Part shown: positions 43,340 to 51,222 of the stretch, one piece after another
Layout of the letters: the number at the start of each line of letters is the position of its first letter
Numbering within the stretch: position 1 is the first letter of the stretch
Position numbers and translations under genes: made by a program
Notes under the pieces: model-generated
What the model was told of the DNA's origin: nothing
Databases searched by the model: none
Seen by the model: the letters and a program-made list of their open reading frames with translations, nothing else
NCBI RefSeq assembly: GCF_020532645.1
Contig: NZ_JAJAUZ010000020.1
Location: 1-64,000 of the forward strand
Direction: 5' to 3'
Length of the DNA stretch: 64,000 nt
From: Streptomyces bambusae
Lineage (GTDB): Bacteria; Actinomycetota; Actinomycetes; Streptomycetales; Streptomycetaceae

Positions 43340-44290
43340 TCAGGCGCGGGCCGGTTCGGTCAGGGGCAGGTCGAGCGGTACGTCGGCGGTGACGCGGACG
43401 GCGCCGGGGCGGAGGTCGGCGGGGGCGGGCATGGCGCTGCCGGGCAGGGCGACGGCGGCCGCGCCGTGGGCGAGGGCGGCGGCGAGGGCTTCGGGGCCGG
43501 TGCCGCCGGCGATGAGGAAGCCGGCGAGGGCGGCGTCGCCGGCGCCGACGTTGCTGCGGACGGCGGCCGGGGCGGCGGTGCCGTAGTGGGTGCCGGTCTC
43601 CTCGACGAGGAGCTGGCCGTCGGCGCCGAGGCTGGCGAGGACGGCGCGGGCGCCGCGGTCGCGGAGTTCCGCGGCGGCCCGCAGGGCGTCGCCGACGGTG
43701 GCCAGCGGGCGGCCGACTGCGGCGGCGAGTTCGGTGGCGTTGGGCTTGATCAGGTCGGGGCGGGCCGGGAGGGCGGCGAGCAGGGCGGGGCCGGAGGTGT
43801 CGACGGCGGCGCGGGCGCCGGCTTCGTGGACGGCCGCGACGAGTTCCGCGTACCAGGTGGGGCCGAGGCCCTGGGGGAGGCTGCCGCAGCAGGCCGCCCA
43901 GCCGGCGGTGGTGGCCTGGGTGCGGACGGTGGAGAGCAGCAGGTCGGCTTCGGCGGCGCCGAGTTCGGGACCGAGGGCGTTGATCTTCGTGAGGGTGCCG
44001 TCGGGTTCGGCGACGGCGATGTTGGCGCGGGTGTGGCCGGTGATGGAGACGGCGGTGACGTCGACGCCGAGGCCGCCGAGGAGTTCGGCCATCAGGGCGC
44101 CGGCGGTGCCGCCGAGCGGGAGGACCGCGGTGGTGCTGCGGCCGGCGGCGGCCACGGCGCGCGACACGTTGACGCCCTTGCCGCCGGGGTCGACCCGGTC
44201 GGCGGTGGCGCGCAGGACGGCGCCCCGTACCAGGGCGGGAACCTCGTACGTCCGGTCGAGGGACGGGTTGGGCGTGACGGTGAGGATCAA
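43340..44290 (-). CDS. fruK: 1-phosphofructokinase (PfkB family)
   Basis: 316 residues. PfkB motifs: ILTVTPNPSLDRTYEV at the start, DPGGKGVNVSRAVAAAGR, and the ATP/catalytic box SNVGAGDAALAGF. It phosphorylates fructose-1-phosphate to fructose-1,6-bisphosphate. The family normally begins MILTVTPNPS. The codon at that place is TTG (44290) with GGAAG upstream, so a TTG start is proposed; the open frame continues upstream to 44383. No fruA (PTS) or fruR gene is next to it in this window. Confidence 0.85.
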   Translation of the reverse strand: MILTVTPNPSLDRTYEVPALVRGAVLRATADRVDPGGKGVNVSRAVAAAGRSTTAVLPLGGTAGALMAELLGGLGVDVTAVSITGHTRANIAVAEPDGTLTKINALGPELGAAEADLLLSTVRTQATTAGWAACCGSLPQGLGPTWYAELVAAVHEAGARAAVDTSGPALLAALPARPDLIKPNATELAAAVGRPLATVGDALRAAAELRDRGARAVLASLGADGQLLVEETGTHYGTAAPAAVRSNVGAGDAALAGFLIAGGTGPEALAAALAHGAAAVALPGSAMPAPADLRPGAVRVTADVPLDLPLTEPARA

Positions 44291-44396
44291 GGCGCGGACG
44301 GCTTCCGTGAGCAGGGAGGTGTCGGCGGTGGTGTGCGGTCCTGGGTGCTGCGGGCTCCACCACCCTACGTCCGGCGGACACATCGGGTGAAAACGA

Positions 44397-44432
44397 ACCT
44401 GCCCGCCTTCTCGGTGGAGAGGGCGGGCAGGT
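44397..44432. terminator. Hairpin after the first DHA2 efflux gene
   Basis: ACCTGCCCGCC (44397-44407) pairs perfectly with GGCGGGCAGGT (44422-44432) and the stem partly extends inward. It lies just past the minus-strand stop at 44474. Confidence 0.7.
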
Positions 44433-44473
44433 GCGCGGTGCCGGGCTTCCGGGGGCTCGGGAGCCCGGCAGGT

Positions 44474-46066
44474 TCAGGCGGAGACCTTCTGCGGGGTCTC
44501 GTCGCCGCCGGCGGCGAGGTCGGTCGCCTCGTCCCAGGCGCCGGCCTCGGCCTCGTGGCCGGCGCCCTGCCGCTGGGTGGCGGGGAGGGCGAACATCACG
44601 GCGAAGATGACGACCAGGACGCCCGCGACCCACCACAGGGCCTGCTGGAAGCCCTCGATGAAGGCCGGGCCGGGGCCGGCCTTCGGCAGCTTGTCGTCGA
44701 TCACGGAGAAGAACACGACGGAGACCAGGCCGAGGCCGAGCGCGTTGCCCATCTGGCCGGTGGTGTTGATCAGGCCGGAGGCGGAGCCGGCGTGCTCGCG
44801 CGGCACCTCGGAGAGCACGGCGTCGGTGAGCGGGGCGATGATCAGGCCCATGCCGAGGCCCATGACGATCAGCGGGAGGGACATCTGCCAGGGGGCGATG
44901 TCCATGCCGTAGTGACCGGCCTCCCAGATGTAGATCATCAGGCCGAGGCCCATGGTGAGGGCGCCCACCTGGAGCACCTTGCGGCCGAAGCGGGGCACGA
45001 GCTTCTGCACGGACAGGCCGGCGGCGACCGAGACGGCGATGGAGAACGGGATGCCGGTGGCGCCGGCCTTCAGCGCACCCCAGCCCAGGCCGATCTGCAT
45101 GTAGAGCGTCCAGACGAGGAAGAAGATGCCGGTCGCGATGCCGAAGGTGAGCTGGACGGCGATGCCCGCTGCGAAGCTCTTCACCTGGAAGAGGGACAGC
45201 TCGACGAGCGGCGAGCCGTCCTTCCGGGTCTTGTGCTTCTCGTACGCGAGGAAGGTGAGGAAGACGAACGGCACGGCGCCCATGCAGACGAAGCCCCACA
45301 GCGGCCAGTCGTTCTCGCGGCCCTGGGTGAGCGGGTAGATCAGGCCGACCAGGCCGAGGGTGGCGAGGACGACGCCGACCAGGTCGAGGCGCAGGGCCTT
45401 GGGGGCCTTGGACTCGGTGATGAAGCGGCTGCCGAGGATGAGGCCGGCGATGCCGACGGGCAGGTTGATCAGGAAGATCGGGCGCCATTCGAGGCCGAAG
45501 AGGTTCCACTCGGTGAGCAGGGCGCCGAGGATCGGGCCGGAGACGGCACCGAGGCCGACGATCGCGCCGAACATGCCGAAGACCTTGCCGCGCTCGTGCG
45601 GCGGGAAGGTGACGTGGATGATCGCGAGCACCTGCGGGACCATCAGTGCGGCCATGGAGCCCTGGAGCAGCCGGGAGGCGACGAGCATCTCCTGGTTGGC
45701 GGCCAGGCCGCAGAGGGCGGAGGCGGCGGTGAAGCCGGCGATGCCGAAGAGGAAGAGGCGCTTGCGGCCGTAGATGTCGCCGAGGCGGCCGCCCGTGATC
45801 AGGCCGGCGGCGAACGCGAGCGCGTAGCCCGCGGTGATCCACTGGATGGCGCTGGTGCTGGTGTCCAGGTCCTTCTGCATGCTGGGGATCGCGATGTTGA
45901 CGATCGTCACGTCGACCAGGTCCATGAAGGCCGCGGTCATCACGATGGCCAGTGCCAGCCAGCGGCGGCGGTCGGCGACGGCCTCGGAGGCCGCTTCGGG
46001 GGCCTCGTCGGCCGCAGGTATCTCGTGCCCGTTCGGCTCGGGCTTCTTGGACAGCTCGGTGCTCAT
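44474..46066 (-). CDS. DHA2-family (14-helix) MFS efflux transporter
   Basis: 530 residues with about 14 helices. Motif A GGRLGDIYGRKRLFLFG and motif C-type GLGAVSGPILGALL are present, plus MDLVDVTIVNIAIPSMQKDL at the first helix. This is the EmrB/QacA drug:proton antiporter group. It is divergent from a WYL regulator with only 62 bases between starts, so the regulator is its likely controller. No clear ribosome site is seen before the ATG. Confidence 0.92.
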   Translation of the reverse strand: MSTELSKKPEPNGHEIPAADEAPEAASEAVADRRRWLALAIVMTAAFMDLVDVTIVNIAIPSMQKDLDTSTSAIQWITAGYALAFAAGLITGGRLGDIYGRKRLFLFGIAGFTAASALCGLAANQEMLVASRLLQGSMAALMVPQVLAIIHVTFPPHERGKVFGMFGAIVGLGAVSGPILGALLTEWNLFGLEWRPIFLINLPVGIAGLILGSRFITESKAPKALRLDLVGVVLATLGLVGLIYPLTQGRENDWPLWGFVCMGAVPFVFLTFLAYEKHKTRKDGSPLVELSLFQVKSFAAGIAVQLTFGIATGIFFLVWTLYMQIGLGWGALKAGATGIPFSIAVSVAAGLSVQKLVPRFGRKVLQVGALTMGLGLMIYIWEAGHYGMDIAPWQMSLPLIVMGLGMGLIIAPLTDAVLSEVPREHAGSASGLINTTGQMGNALGLGLVSVVFFSVIDDKLPKAGPGPAFIEGFQQALWWVAGVLVVIFAVMFALPATQRQGAGHEAEAGAWDEATDLAAGGDETPQKVSA

Positions 46067-46128
46067 GGAGGAAACGTAGACCGGATGTAGGACAGCGCGT
46101 GGCCTATTTCCTTGGCAGCCTGGTCGGC

Positions 46129-47085
46129 ATGACGGACACACCGGCACGGCTGCTGACCCTGCTGTCCCTGTTGCAGACCCCCCGCGAATGGCCCGGCAGC
46201 GAGCTGGCGGAGCGGCTGGGGGTCAGCCCGCGGACCATTCGCCGCGACATCGACCGCCTGCGCGAGCTGGGATATCCCGTCGAGGCCAGCCTGGGGGCGG
46301 TGGGCGGCTACCGGCTGGTGGCGGGGGCCGCGATGCCGCCGCTGGTGCTCGACGACGAGGAGGCGGTGGCGATCGCCGTGGGCCTGCGGGCGGGGGCCGG
46401 GCACGCCATCGAGGGCGTGGAGGAGGCGTCCGTGCGGGCGCTGGCCAAGCTGGAGCAGGTGCTGCCTGCCCGGCTGCGGCACCGGGTGAGCACGCTGCAG
46501 ACGGCCACGCTGGCACTGACCCGCGGGGACGGGGCGAGCATCGATCCGCGGACGCTGACGCTGGCGGCCTCGGCGGTGGCCGGGCAGGAGAAGCTCCGCT
46601 TCGCGTACCGGGCGGGCGACGGTGCGGTGTCCCGGCGGCAGGTCGAGCCGTACCGGCTGGTGTCGACGGGGCGGCGCTGGTACCTGCTCGCCTACGACCT
46701 GGACCGGGCGGACTGGCGGACGTTCCGGGTGGACCGGGTGTCCGAGCCGTTCCCGACCGGGGCCCGGTTCGCGCCGCGGGAGCTGCCGATGGGCGGGGAC
46801 GCGCTGGCGTTCGTTTCGCGGGGGCTGCGCGGGCAGCAGGAGGAGTACGAGGCCGAGGTGGCCTTCGGGGTGCCGGCCGGGGAGGTGCCGGGGTGGCTGG
46901 GGGTGGCCGAGCCGGAGGGGGCCGATGCGTGTCGGGTGCGGTTTTCTTCGGCGGATGCGCCGGACTGGCTGGCGATGCGGCTGGCGATGACGGGGTTGCC
47001 GTTTGTGGTGCGCGGGCCGGAGGCGTTGGCCGCGAGTGCGGCGGTGCTGGGGGCGCGGCTCTGCCGGGCGGCGGGGCGGGGGTGA
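46129..47085 (+). CDS. HTH-WYL transcriptional regulator
   Basis: 318 residues. N-terminal DeoR-like helix-turn-helix (LAERLGVSPRTIRRDIDRLRELGYPVEASLGAVGGYRL) and a WYL domain (EPYRLVSTGRRWYLLAYDLDRADWRTFRVDRV). WYL domains bind small molecules or nucleic acid and control the HTH. Divergent placement points to control of the adjacent efflux pump. The ATG at 46129 fits the family start (ARLLTLLSLLQ). Confidence 0.9.
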   Translation: MTDTPARLLTLLSLLQTPREWPGSELAERLGVSPRTIRRDIDRLRELGYPVEASLGAVGGYRLVAGAAMPPLVLDDEEAVAIAVGLRAGAGHAIEGVEEASVRALAKLEQVLPARLRHRVSTLQTATLALTRGDGASIDPRTLTLAASAVAGQEKLRFAYRAGDGAVSRRQVEPYRLVSTGRRWYLLAYDLDRADWRTFRVDRVSEPFPTGARFAPRELPMGGDALAFVSRGLRGQQEEYEAEVAFGVPAGEVPGWLGVAEPEGADACRVRFSSADAPDWLAMRLAMTGLPFVVRGPEALAASAAVLGARLCRAAGRG

Positions 47086-47093
47086 CGCCGTTC

Positions 47094-47184
47094 GGGGCTC
47101 CGCCCCGGACCCCTCCTCAAACGCCGGAGGGGCTTGAGCTGGGGCTCCGCCCCGGACCCCTCCTCAAACGCCGGAGGGGCTTGA
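47094..47184. repeat. Two identical 44-base intergenic repeats in tandem
   Basis: Copies at 47094-47137 and 47141-47184 are identical over 44 bases and separated by three. Each can fold into two hairpins (GGGGC/GCCCC and CCCCTCC/GGAGGGG). They lie between convergent genes and may end transcription. Related copies are at 55431-55657. Confidence 0.95.
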
Positions 47185-47204
47185 TTTTGCCCCGGCGCGG
47201 TGGG

Positions 47205-47235
47205 CCGGTGCGGGCCCGGGTCGGGTCCGCACCGG
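47205..47235. terminator. Hairpin after hrdD
   Basis: CCGGTGCGGGCCC pairs with GGGTCCGCACCGG (one G-U pair) with a five-base loop, eight bases past the hrdD stop. Confidence 0.7.
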
Positions 47236-47242
47236 CGGAGGG

Positions 47243-48223
47243 TCAGGCGACGGCGTCGAAGCCGGTGTCGGTGGCCATTTTCTTCAGTTCGAGGAGGGCG
47301 TGCTTTTCGATCTGGCGGATGCGTTCGCGGGTCAGGCCGTGCTGCTTGCCGACCTCCGTGAGGGTGCGCTCGCGACCGTCGTCGATGCCGTACCGCATCT
47401 TGATGATCGAGGCGGTGCGCTGGTCGAGCTTGGCGATCAGCTCCTCCAGCTCCTCGCTGCGCAGCAGGGAGAGCACCGACTGCTCGGGCGAGATGGCGGA
47501 GGTGTCCTCCAGCAGGTCGCCGAACTGGGTCTCGCCCTCGTCGTCCACGGACATGTTGAGGCTGACCGGGTCGCGGGCCCAGTCGAGGACGTCGGACACG
47601 CGCTGCTCGGTGGAGCCGAGCTCGGTGGCGATCTCGGCGTGCTCCGGGTCGCGGCCGTTCTCCCGGTTGAACTCGCGCTGGACGCGGCGGATCCGTCCGA
47701 GTTCCTCGACCAGGTGGACGGGGAGGCGAATGGTGCGGGACTGGTCGGCTATGGAGCGGGTGATCGCCTGCCGGATCCACCAGGTGGCGTACGTGGAGAA
47801 CTTGAAGCCCTTGGCGTAGTCGAACTTCTCGACGGCGCGGACCAGGCCGGCGTTCCCCTCCTGGATGAGGTCGAGGAGCGGGAGGCCGCTGCGCGGGTAG
47901 CGGCGGGCGACGGCGACGACGAGGCGGAGGTTGGACCGGATGAAGATCTCCTTGGCCCGCTCGCCCTCGGCGGCCAGCAGCTCCAGCTCTTCCGTGGAGG
48001 CGGAGCCGGCCTTGCTCGGGTCGATCTCCCCGTCGAGGATCTGGCGGGCGAACACGCCGGCCTCGATGATCTGGGACAGCTCCACTTCCCGGGCGGCGTC
48101 CAGCAGCGGGGTGCGGGCGATCTCGTCCAGGTACATGCCCACCAGGTCGCGGTCGGCGATCTCCGCGCCGGCGGCGCGGCTGCCGGCCTCGGACTGACGA
48201 CGGGCGACGGCGCGGGTTGCCAT
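47243..48223 (-). CDS. hrdD: RNA polymerase sigma factor of the HrdD type
   Basis: 326 residues. Region 1.2 (DLVGMYLDEIARTPLLDAAREVELSQ), region 2 (RSNLRLVVAVARRYPRSGLPLLDLIQEGNAGLVRAVEKFDY, FSTYATWWIRQAITRSIADQSRTIRLPVH) and region 4 (TLTEVGKQHGLTRERIRQIEKHAL) are complete. It is a group 2, nonessential HrdB relative. The N-terminus MATRAVARR and overall length match HrdD. ATG 48223 has AAGGGAG. A perfect sigma-R type promoter lies about 100 bases upstream, as known for S. coelicolor hrdD. Confidence 0.93.
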   Translation of the reverse strand: MATRAVARRQSEAGSRAAGAEIADRDLVGMYLDEIARTPLLDAAREVELSQIIEAGVFARQILDGEIDPSKAGSASTEELELLAAEGERAKEIFIRSNLRLVVAVARRYPRSGLPLLDLIQEGNAGLVRAVEKFDYAKGFKFSTYATWWIRQAITRSIADQSRTIRLPVHLVEELGRIRRVQREFNRENGRDPEHAEIATELGSTEQRVSDVLDWARDPVSLNMSVDDEGETQFGDLLEDTSAISPEQSVLSLLRSEELEELIAKLDQRTASIIKMRYGIDDGRERTLTEVGKQHGLTRERIRQIEKHALLELKKMATDTGFDAVA

Positions 48224-48322
48224 GCGTGCTCCCTTGCAATGAGTTCGGTCGCGGTGCGGCTTCGGTGCGTCTGGCTGCGGCCCCCCGGAACACTCTCCCG
48301 AGTGCCCGCATCCGAAGGAAAC

Positions 48323-48348
48323 AACGACTGGAATCGGGACAGAATTCC
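48323..48348 (-). promoter_or_regulatory. Sigma-R (SigR) type promoter of hrdD
   Basis: On the minus strand GGAAT, exactly 18 bases, then GTT. This matches the sigma-R consensus GGAAT-N18-GTT without mismatch. It would make hrdD part of the thiol-oxidative stress response. Confidence 0.85.
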
Positions 48349-48536
48349 CACGCCGCGTCTCTTTTTTTGCGATCTTGCAGTATCCTGCCCCGCCCCGGTC
48401 GCGCAGCCGGTCGTGAGCCGTGTGCGGAGCGTGCCCCGCTGCCTGGTAGGACGGCGATCCGGGCACCGGGGTTGCCCGGGCGTATGACCGATTTGCCGGA
48501 AGGTTCGGGGCCGCGCCGCCGGGCCGGGGAACGCCG

Positions 48537-48576
48537 GAGGCCGGACGCGGCCCCCGGCGGGGGTGCGTCCGGCCTC
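48537..48576. terminator. Hairpin after the second DHA2 efflux gene
   Basis: GAGGCCGGACGC pairs perfectly with GCGTCCGGCCTC around an inner GCCCCCG/CGGGGG stem, about 60 bases past the stop. Confidence 0.75.
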
Positions 48577-48633
48577 GTCACGGCGTGGCGCCGGTGCCTC
48601 GGCGGGCCCGGTCGCTCGGTGGGACCGGTGGGG

Positions 48634-50163
48634 TCAGTGCGCGATGACCGGGACCTTCACCTCGTCGCCCGCGCCGTCGCCGGAGCCGGCGACGACCGTG
48701 GTGTCCGGGCGTCCGGTGTTGATGAGGGCCAGGGCGATCACGGCGGAGGCGGCGAGGATGCCCACCGCCCACCAGATGGCCGCGGCGTAGCCGTGCACCA
48801 TGCCCTGGGCCTGGAGGGCCCCCAGCGCGGCGCCGCCGGCGGCGCCGTCGGCGGCGTGCGACACCAGGTACGAGGTGGTGGCGGAAGCCGCGATGGTGTT
48901 GAGCAGGGCGGTGCCGATGGCGCCGCCGACCTGCTGCGAGGTGTTGACCATCGCCGAGGCGACGCCGGCGTCGGCCGGGTCGACCCCGTGGGTGGACAGC
49001 GACATCGCCGGCATGAAGGCGGTGCCCATGCCCAGGCCGAGCAGCAGCTGCGCGGGGAGGATCAGCGCCGGGTACGAGGAGCCGACCTCCAGCTGGGTCA
49101 GGAGGAGCATGCCGGAGGCGGCGACCAGGAAGCCCGGGCCCATCAGCAGGCGCGGCGGGACCCGCGTCATCAGGCGGGCGCCGATCTGGGTGGAGCCGAT
49201 GATCATGCCCGCGATCATCGGGAGGAACGCGAAGCCGGTCTTGACGGCGGAGTACCCCTCGACCACCTGGAAGTAGTAGGTGAGGAAGAGGAACAGGCCG
49301 AACATCGCGATGACGGCGAGGCCGAGCGAGAGGTAGACCCCGCCCCGGTTGCGCTCGGCGAGCACGCGCAGCGGCAGCAGCGGGGAGCGGACCTTGGACT
49401 CGGTGAACACGAAGGCACCGAGCAGGACCACGGAGCCGACGAACAGGCCCAGGGTGACCGGGTCGGTCCAGCCGTCGGACTCGGCGCGGGTGAAGCCGTA
49501 CACGAGGGCGACGAGGCCGAGGGTGGAGAGGATCACGCCGGGGATGTCCAGCGGGGAGCGGTTGCGGGCACCGGCGGGCTCGCGGATGACGAACCAGGCG
49601 CCGACGGCGGCCACGACCGCGAACGGGATGTTGACGAAGAAGGTCCAGCGCCAGTCGAGGTACTCGGTGAGGAAGCCGCCGAGGATCAGGCCGACGGCGC
49701 CGCCGCCGCCCGCGATGGCGCCGTAGATGCCGAACGCCTTGGCGCGCTCGTTGGCGTCGGTGAACATGACGGCGAGCAGCGAGAGGGCCGCGGGGGCCAG
49801 CAGCGCGCCGAAGGCACCCTGGAGCGCGCGGGCGCCGAGCATCATGGCCTCACCGGTGGCCGCGCCGCCGAGGGCGGAGGCCGCGGCGAAGCCGACCAGG
49901 CCGACGATGAAGGCGTTCTTGCGGCCCCAGAGGTCGGCGATCCGGCCGCCGAACAGGAGCAGTCCGCCGAAGGCGAGCGCGTAGGCGGTGATCACCCACT
50001 GGCGGTTGCCGTCGGAGATCCCGAGGTCCTGCTGGGCGGTGGGCAGGGCGATGTTCACGATCGTCGCGTCGAGCACGACCATCAGCTGGGCGAGCGCGAT
50101 GAAGACGAGGGCTTTCCAGCGGCTCGGGTCCGCGGTGAGGCTCGGTTCGGGCGTTTTTGACAT
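48634..50163 (-). CDS. DHA2-family (14-helix) MFS efflux transporter, second copy
   Basis: 509 residues with about 14 helices: QLMVVLDATIVNIALPTAQQDLGIS, GGRIADLWGRKNAFIVG (motif A) and GLILGGFLTEYLDWRWTFFVNIPFA. It belongs to the same broad group as the pump at 44474 but is not a recent duplicate. ATG 50163 is preceded by AGAGGTGG; an in-frame ATG at 50187 lies before that ribosome site. It is 84 bases downstream of a TetR gene on the same strand, likely one operon. Confidence 0.93.
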   Translation of the reverse strand: MSKTPEPSLTADPSRWKALVFIALAQLMVVLDATIVNIALPTAQQDLGISDGNRQWVITAYALAFGGLLLFGGRIADLWGRKNAFIVGLVGFAAASALGGAATGEAMMLGARALQGAFGALLAPAALSLLAVMFTDANERAKAFGIYGAIAGGGGAVGLILGGFLTEYLDWRWTFFVNIPFAVVAAVGAWFVIREPAGARNRSPLDIPGVILSTLGLVALVYGFTRAESDGWTDPVTLGLFVGSVVLLGAFVFTESKVRSPLLPLRVLAERNRGGVYLSLGLAVIAMFGLFLFLTYYFQVVEGYSAVKTGFAFLPMIAGMIIGSTQIGARLMTRVPPRLLMGPGFLVAASGMLLLTQLEVGSSYPALILPAQLLLGLGMGTAFMPAMSLSTHGVDPADAGVASAMVNTSQQVGGAIGTALLNTIAASATTSYLVSHAADGAAGGAALGALQAQGMVHGYAAAIWWAVGILAASAVIALALINTGRPDTTVVAGSGDGAGDEVKVPVIAH

Positions 50164-50247
50164 GGGAGTAGCCACCTCTTGGCGCATTTCTCAAAAAAGG
50201 GATGTTTACGTCGTACGAAGTCGGTGGGGGCGCGCAGCCCCGGAAGG

Positions 50248-50976
50248 TCAGCCGGCGGCCTCCGCGGCGGCGGCCCTGAGGGTGTCGAGGGTCGCCGGGC
50301 TGCCCGGCAGCTGGGAGCGGGCGGGGGCGCGCAGGCCGTCGAGGAGCAGCTGCAGGTGGCGGTGGACGAAGCGGTCGGTGGCCGTGCAGGCGGTGCCCGG
50401 CAGCGGACGGCTCAGCTGGGAGAGCGCGAGCAGCAGGTCGCCGGCGGCGACGTCGGTGCGCATCAGCCCGTCCGTCTGGGCGCGCTGCACGATCCCTTCG
50501 ACCACGGCCTCCAGCCGGTCGCGGGCGGCGAGCAGCTCGGGGTGGTCGTGTTCGAAGTCGCCGGCGAGCATCGGGCACAGGGCGCCGATCCGCTCGTCGG
50601 CCGCCTCGTGCACGAACCGGCCCAGGGCCGCGAACGCGTCGGGCTCCTCGGCGAGGGCCGCCTCGGCGTGTCCGGCGACCCGGTCCATCACGTACCGGAC
50701 CACCTGGCGGACCAGGGTGGTGCGGTCGGGGAAGTGCCGGTAGAGCGTCGCGTTGCCGATGCCGGCGCGGCGGGCGATCTCGTCGAGCGGGGCCTGGGAG
50801 CCGTGCTCGACGAACATCTCTCGGGCCGCGGACAGGATCCGCTCGCGGTTGCGCAGGGCGTCGGCCCGCGGTCGTACGGCCTTCGCACCCGCGGCCGCGT
50901 CCTGCGGGGTGCGGGGTGCGGGGGTGAGGTCGACGGCTGCGGTGGGCCTGGCCCCGGTCCGGGTCGCGGTGTCCAC
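50248..50976 (-). CDS. TetR-family repressor
   Basis: 242 residues. The HTH is ILSAAREMFVEHGSQAPLDEIARRAGIGNATLYRHFPDRTTLV; the rest is a helical ligand domain with FVHEAADERIGALCPMLAGDF. GTG 50976 is chosen because a GGGAG ribosome site lies nine bases upstream. A longer frame to 51051 would run through a palindromic operator. The first 40 residues are a Pro/Ala-rich extension. It probably represses itself and the efflux pump downstream. Confidence 0.9.
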   Translation of the reverse strand: MDTATRTGARPTAAVDLTPAPRTPQDAAAGAKAVRPRADALRNRERILSAAREMFVEHGSQAPLDEIARRAGIGNATLYRHFPDRTTLVRQVVRYVMDRVAGHAEAALAEEPDAFAALGRFVHEAADERIGALCPMLAGDFEHDHPELLAARDRLEAVVEGIVQRAQTDGLMRTDVAAGDLLLALSQLSRPLPGTACTATDRFVHRHLQLLLDGLRAPARSQLPGSPATLDTLRAAAAEAAG

Positions 50977-51033
50977 GTCGGCGCTCCCTTCGGCTGCTCC
51001 GGTGTCTGCGCCGCCCGGCAAGCGGGGAGCGGG

Positions 51034-51082
51034 TCCCCGTTTTGAGGACATCGGGTTAAACGGGGAAGGCGTCCCCGGTTAT
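51034..51082. promoter_or_regulatory. Candidate TetR operator (repeated TCCCCG/CGGGGA half-sites)
   Basis: TCCCCGTTT (51034-51042) and its exact complement AAACGGGGA (51058-51066) are followed by TCCCCGGTTA (51072-51081). The latter two form TTAAACGGGGA-AGGCG-TCCCCGGTTA. It sits just upstream of the TetR start. Confidence 0.5.
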
Positions 51083-51094
51083 TTCGCGCGCCAC

Positions 51095-51110
51095 TGTGAC
51101 GTGAGTCACA
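51095..51110. promoter_or_regulatory. Crp-type site upstream of the M6 protease gene
   Basis: TGTGACGTGAGTCACA is a perfect 6-4-6 palindrome. It fits both TGTGA-N6-TCACA and the S. coelicolor Crp pattern GTG-N6-GNCAC. It lies 113 bases before the M6 ATG. Confidence 0.55.
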
Positions 51111-51222
51111 TGACTGCCACGTTCGGACGCTCCCGGCGCGCGGGCCCGGCGGGGCCGACGGAGGGTGATCGCACGAGCGCAGCACGGGTCCGGCCGGCTG
51201 CCGCGGACCCGAAGGCGACCGC

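Larger units (their letters stand above)
48224..48633. other. 410-base intergenic region upstream of hrdD
   Basis: It holds the hrdD leader, the sigma-R type promoter (48323-48348) with an AT-rich stretch behind it (a run of T at 48361-48368), and the terminator of the next efflux gene (48537-48576). No further gene is visible. Confidence 0.7.

Noticed and set aside
50977..51051. Longer N-terminus for the TetR protein (start at 51051)
   Set aside because: It has no ribosome site, while GTG 50976 has a strong one, and a palindromic operator ends just above 51051.
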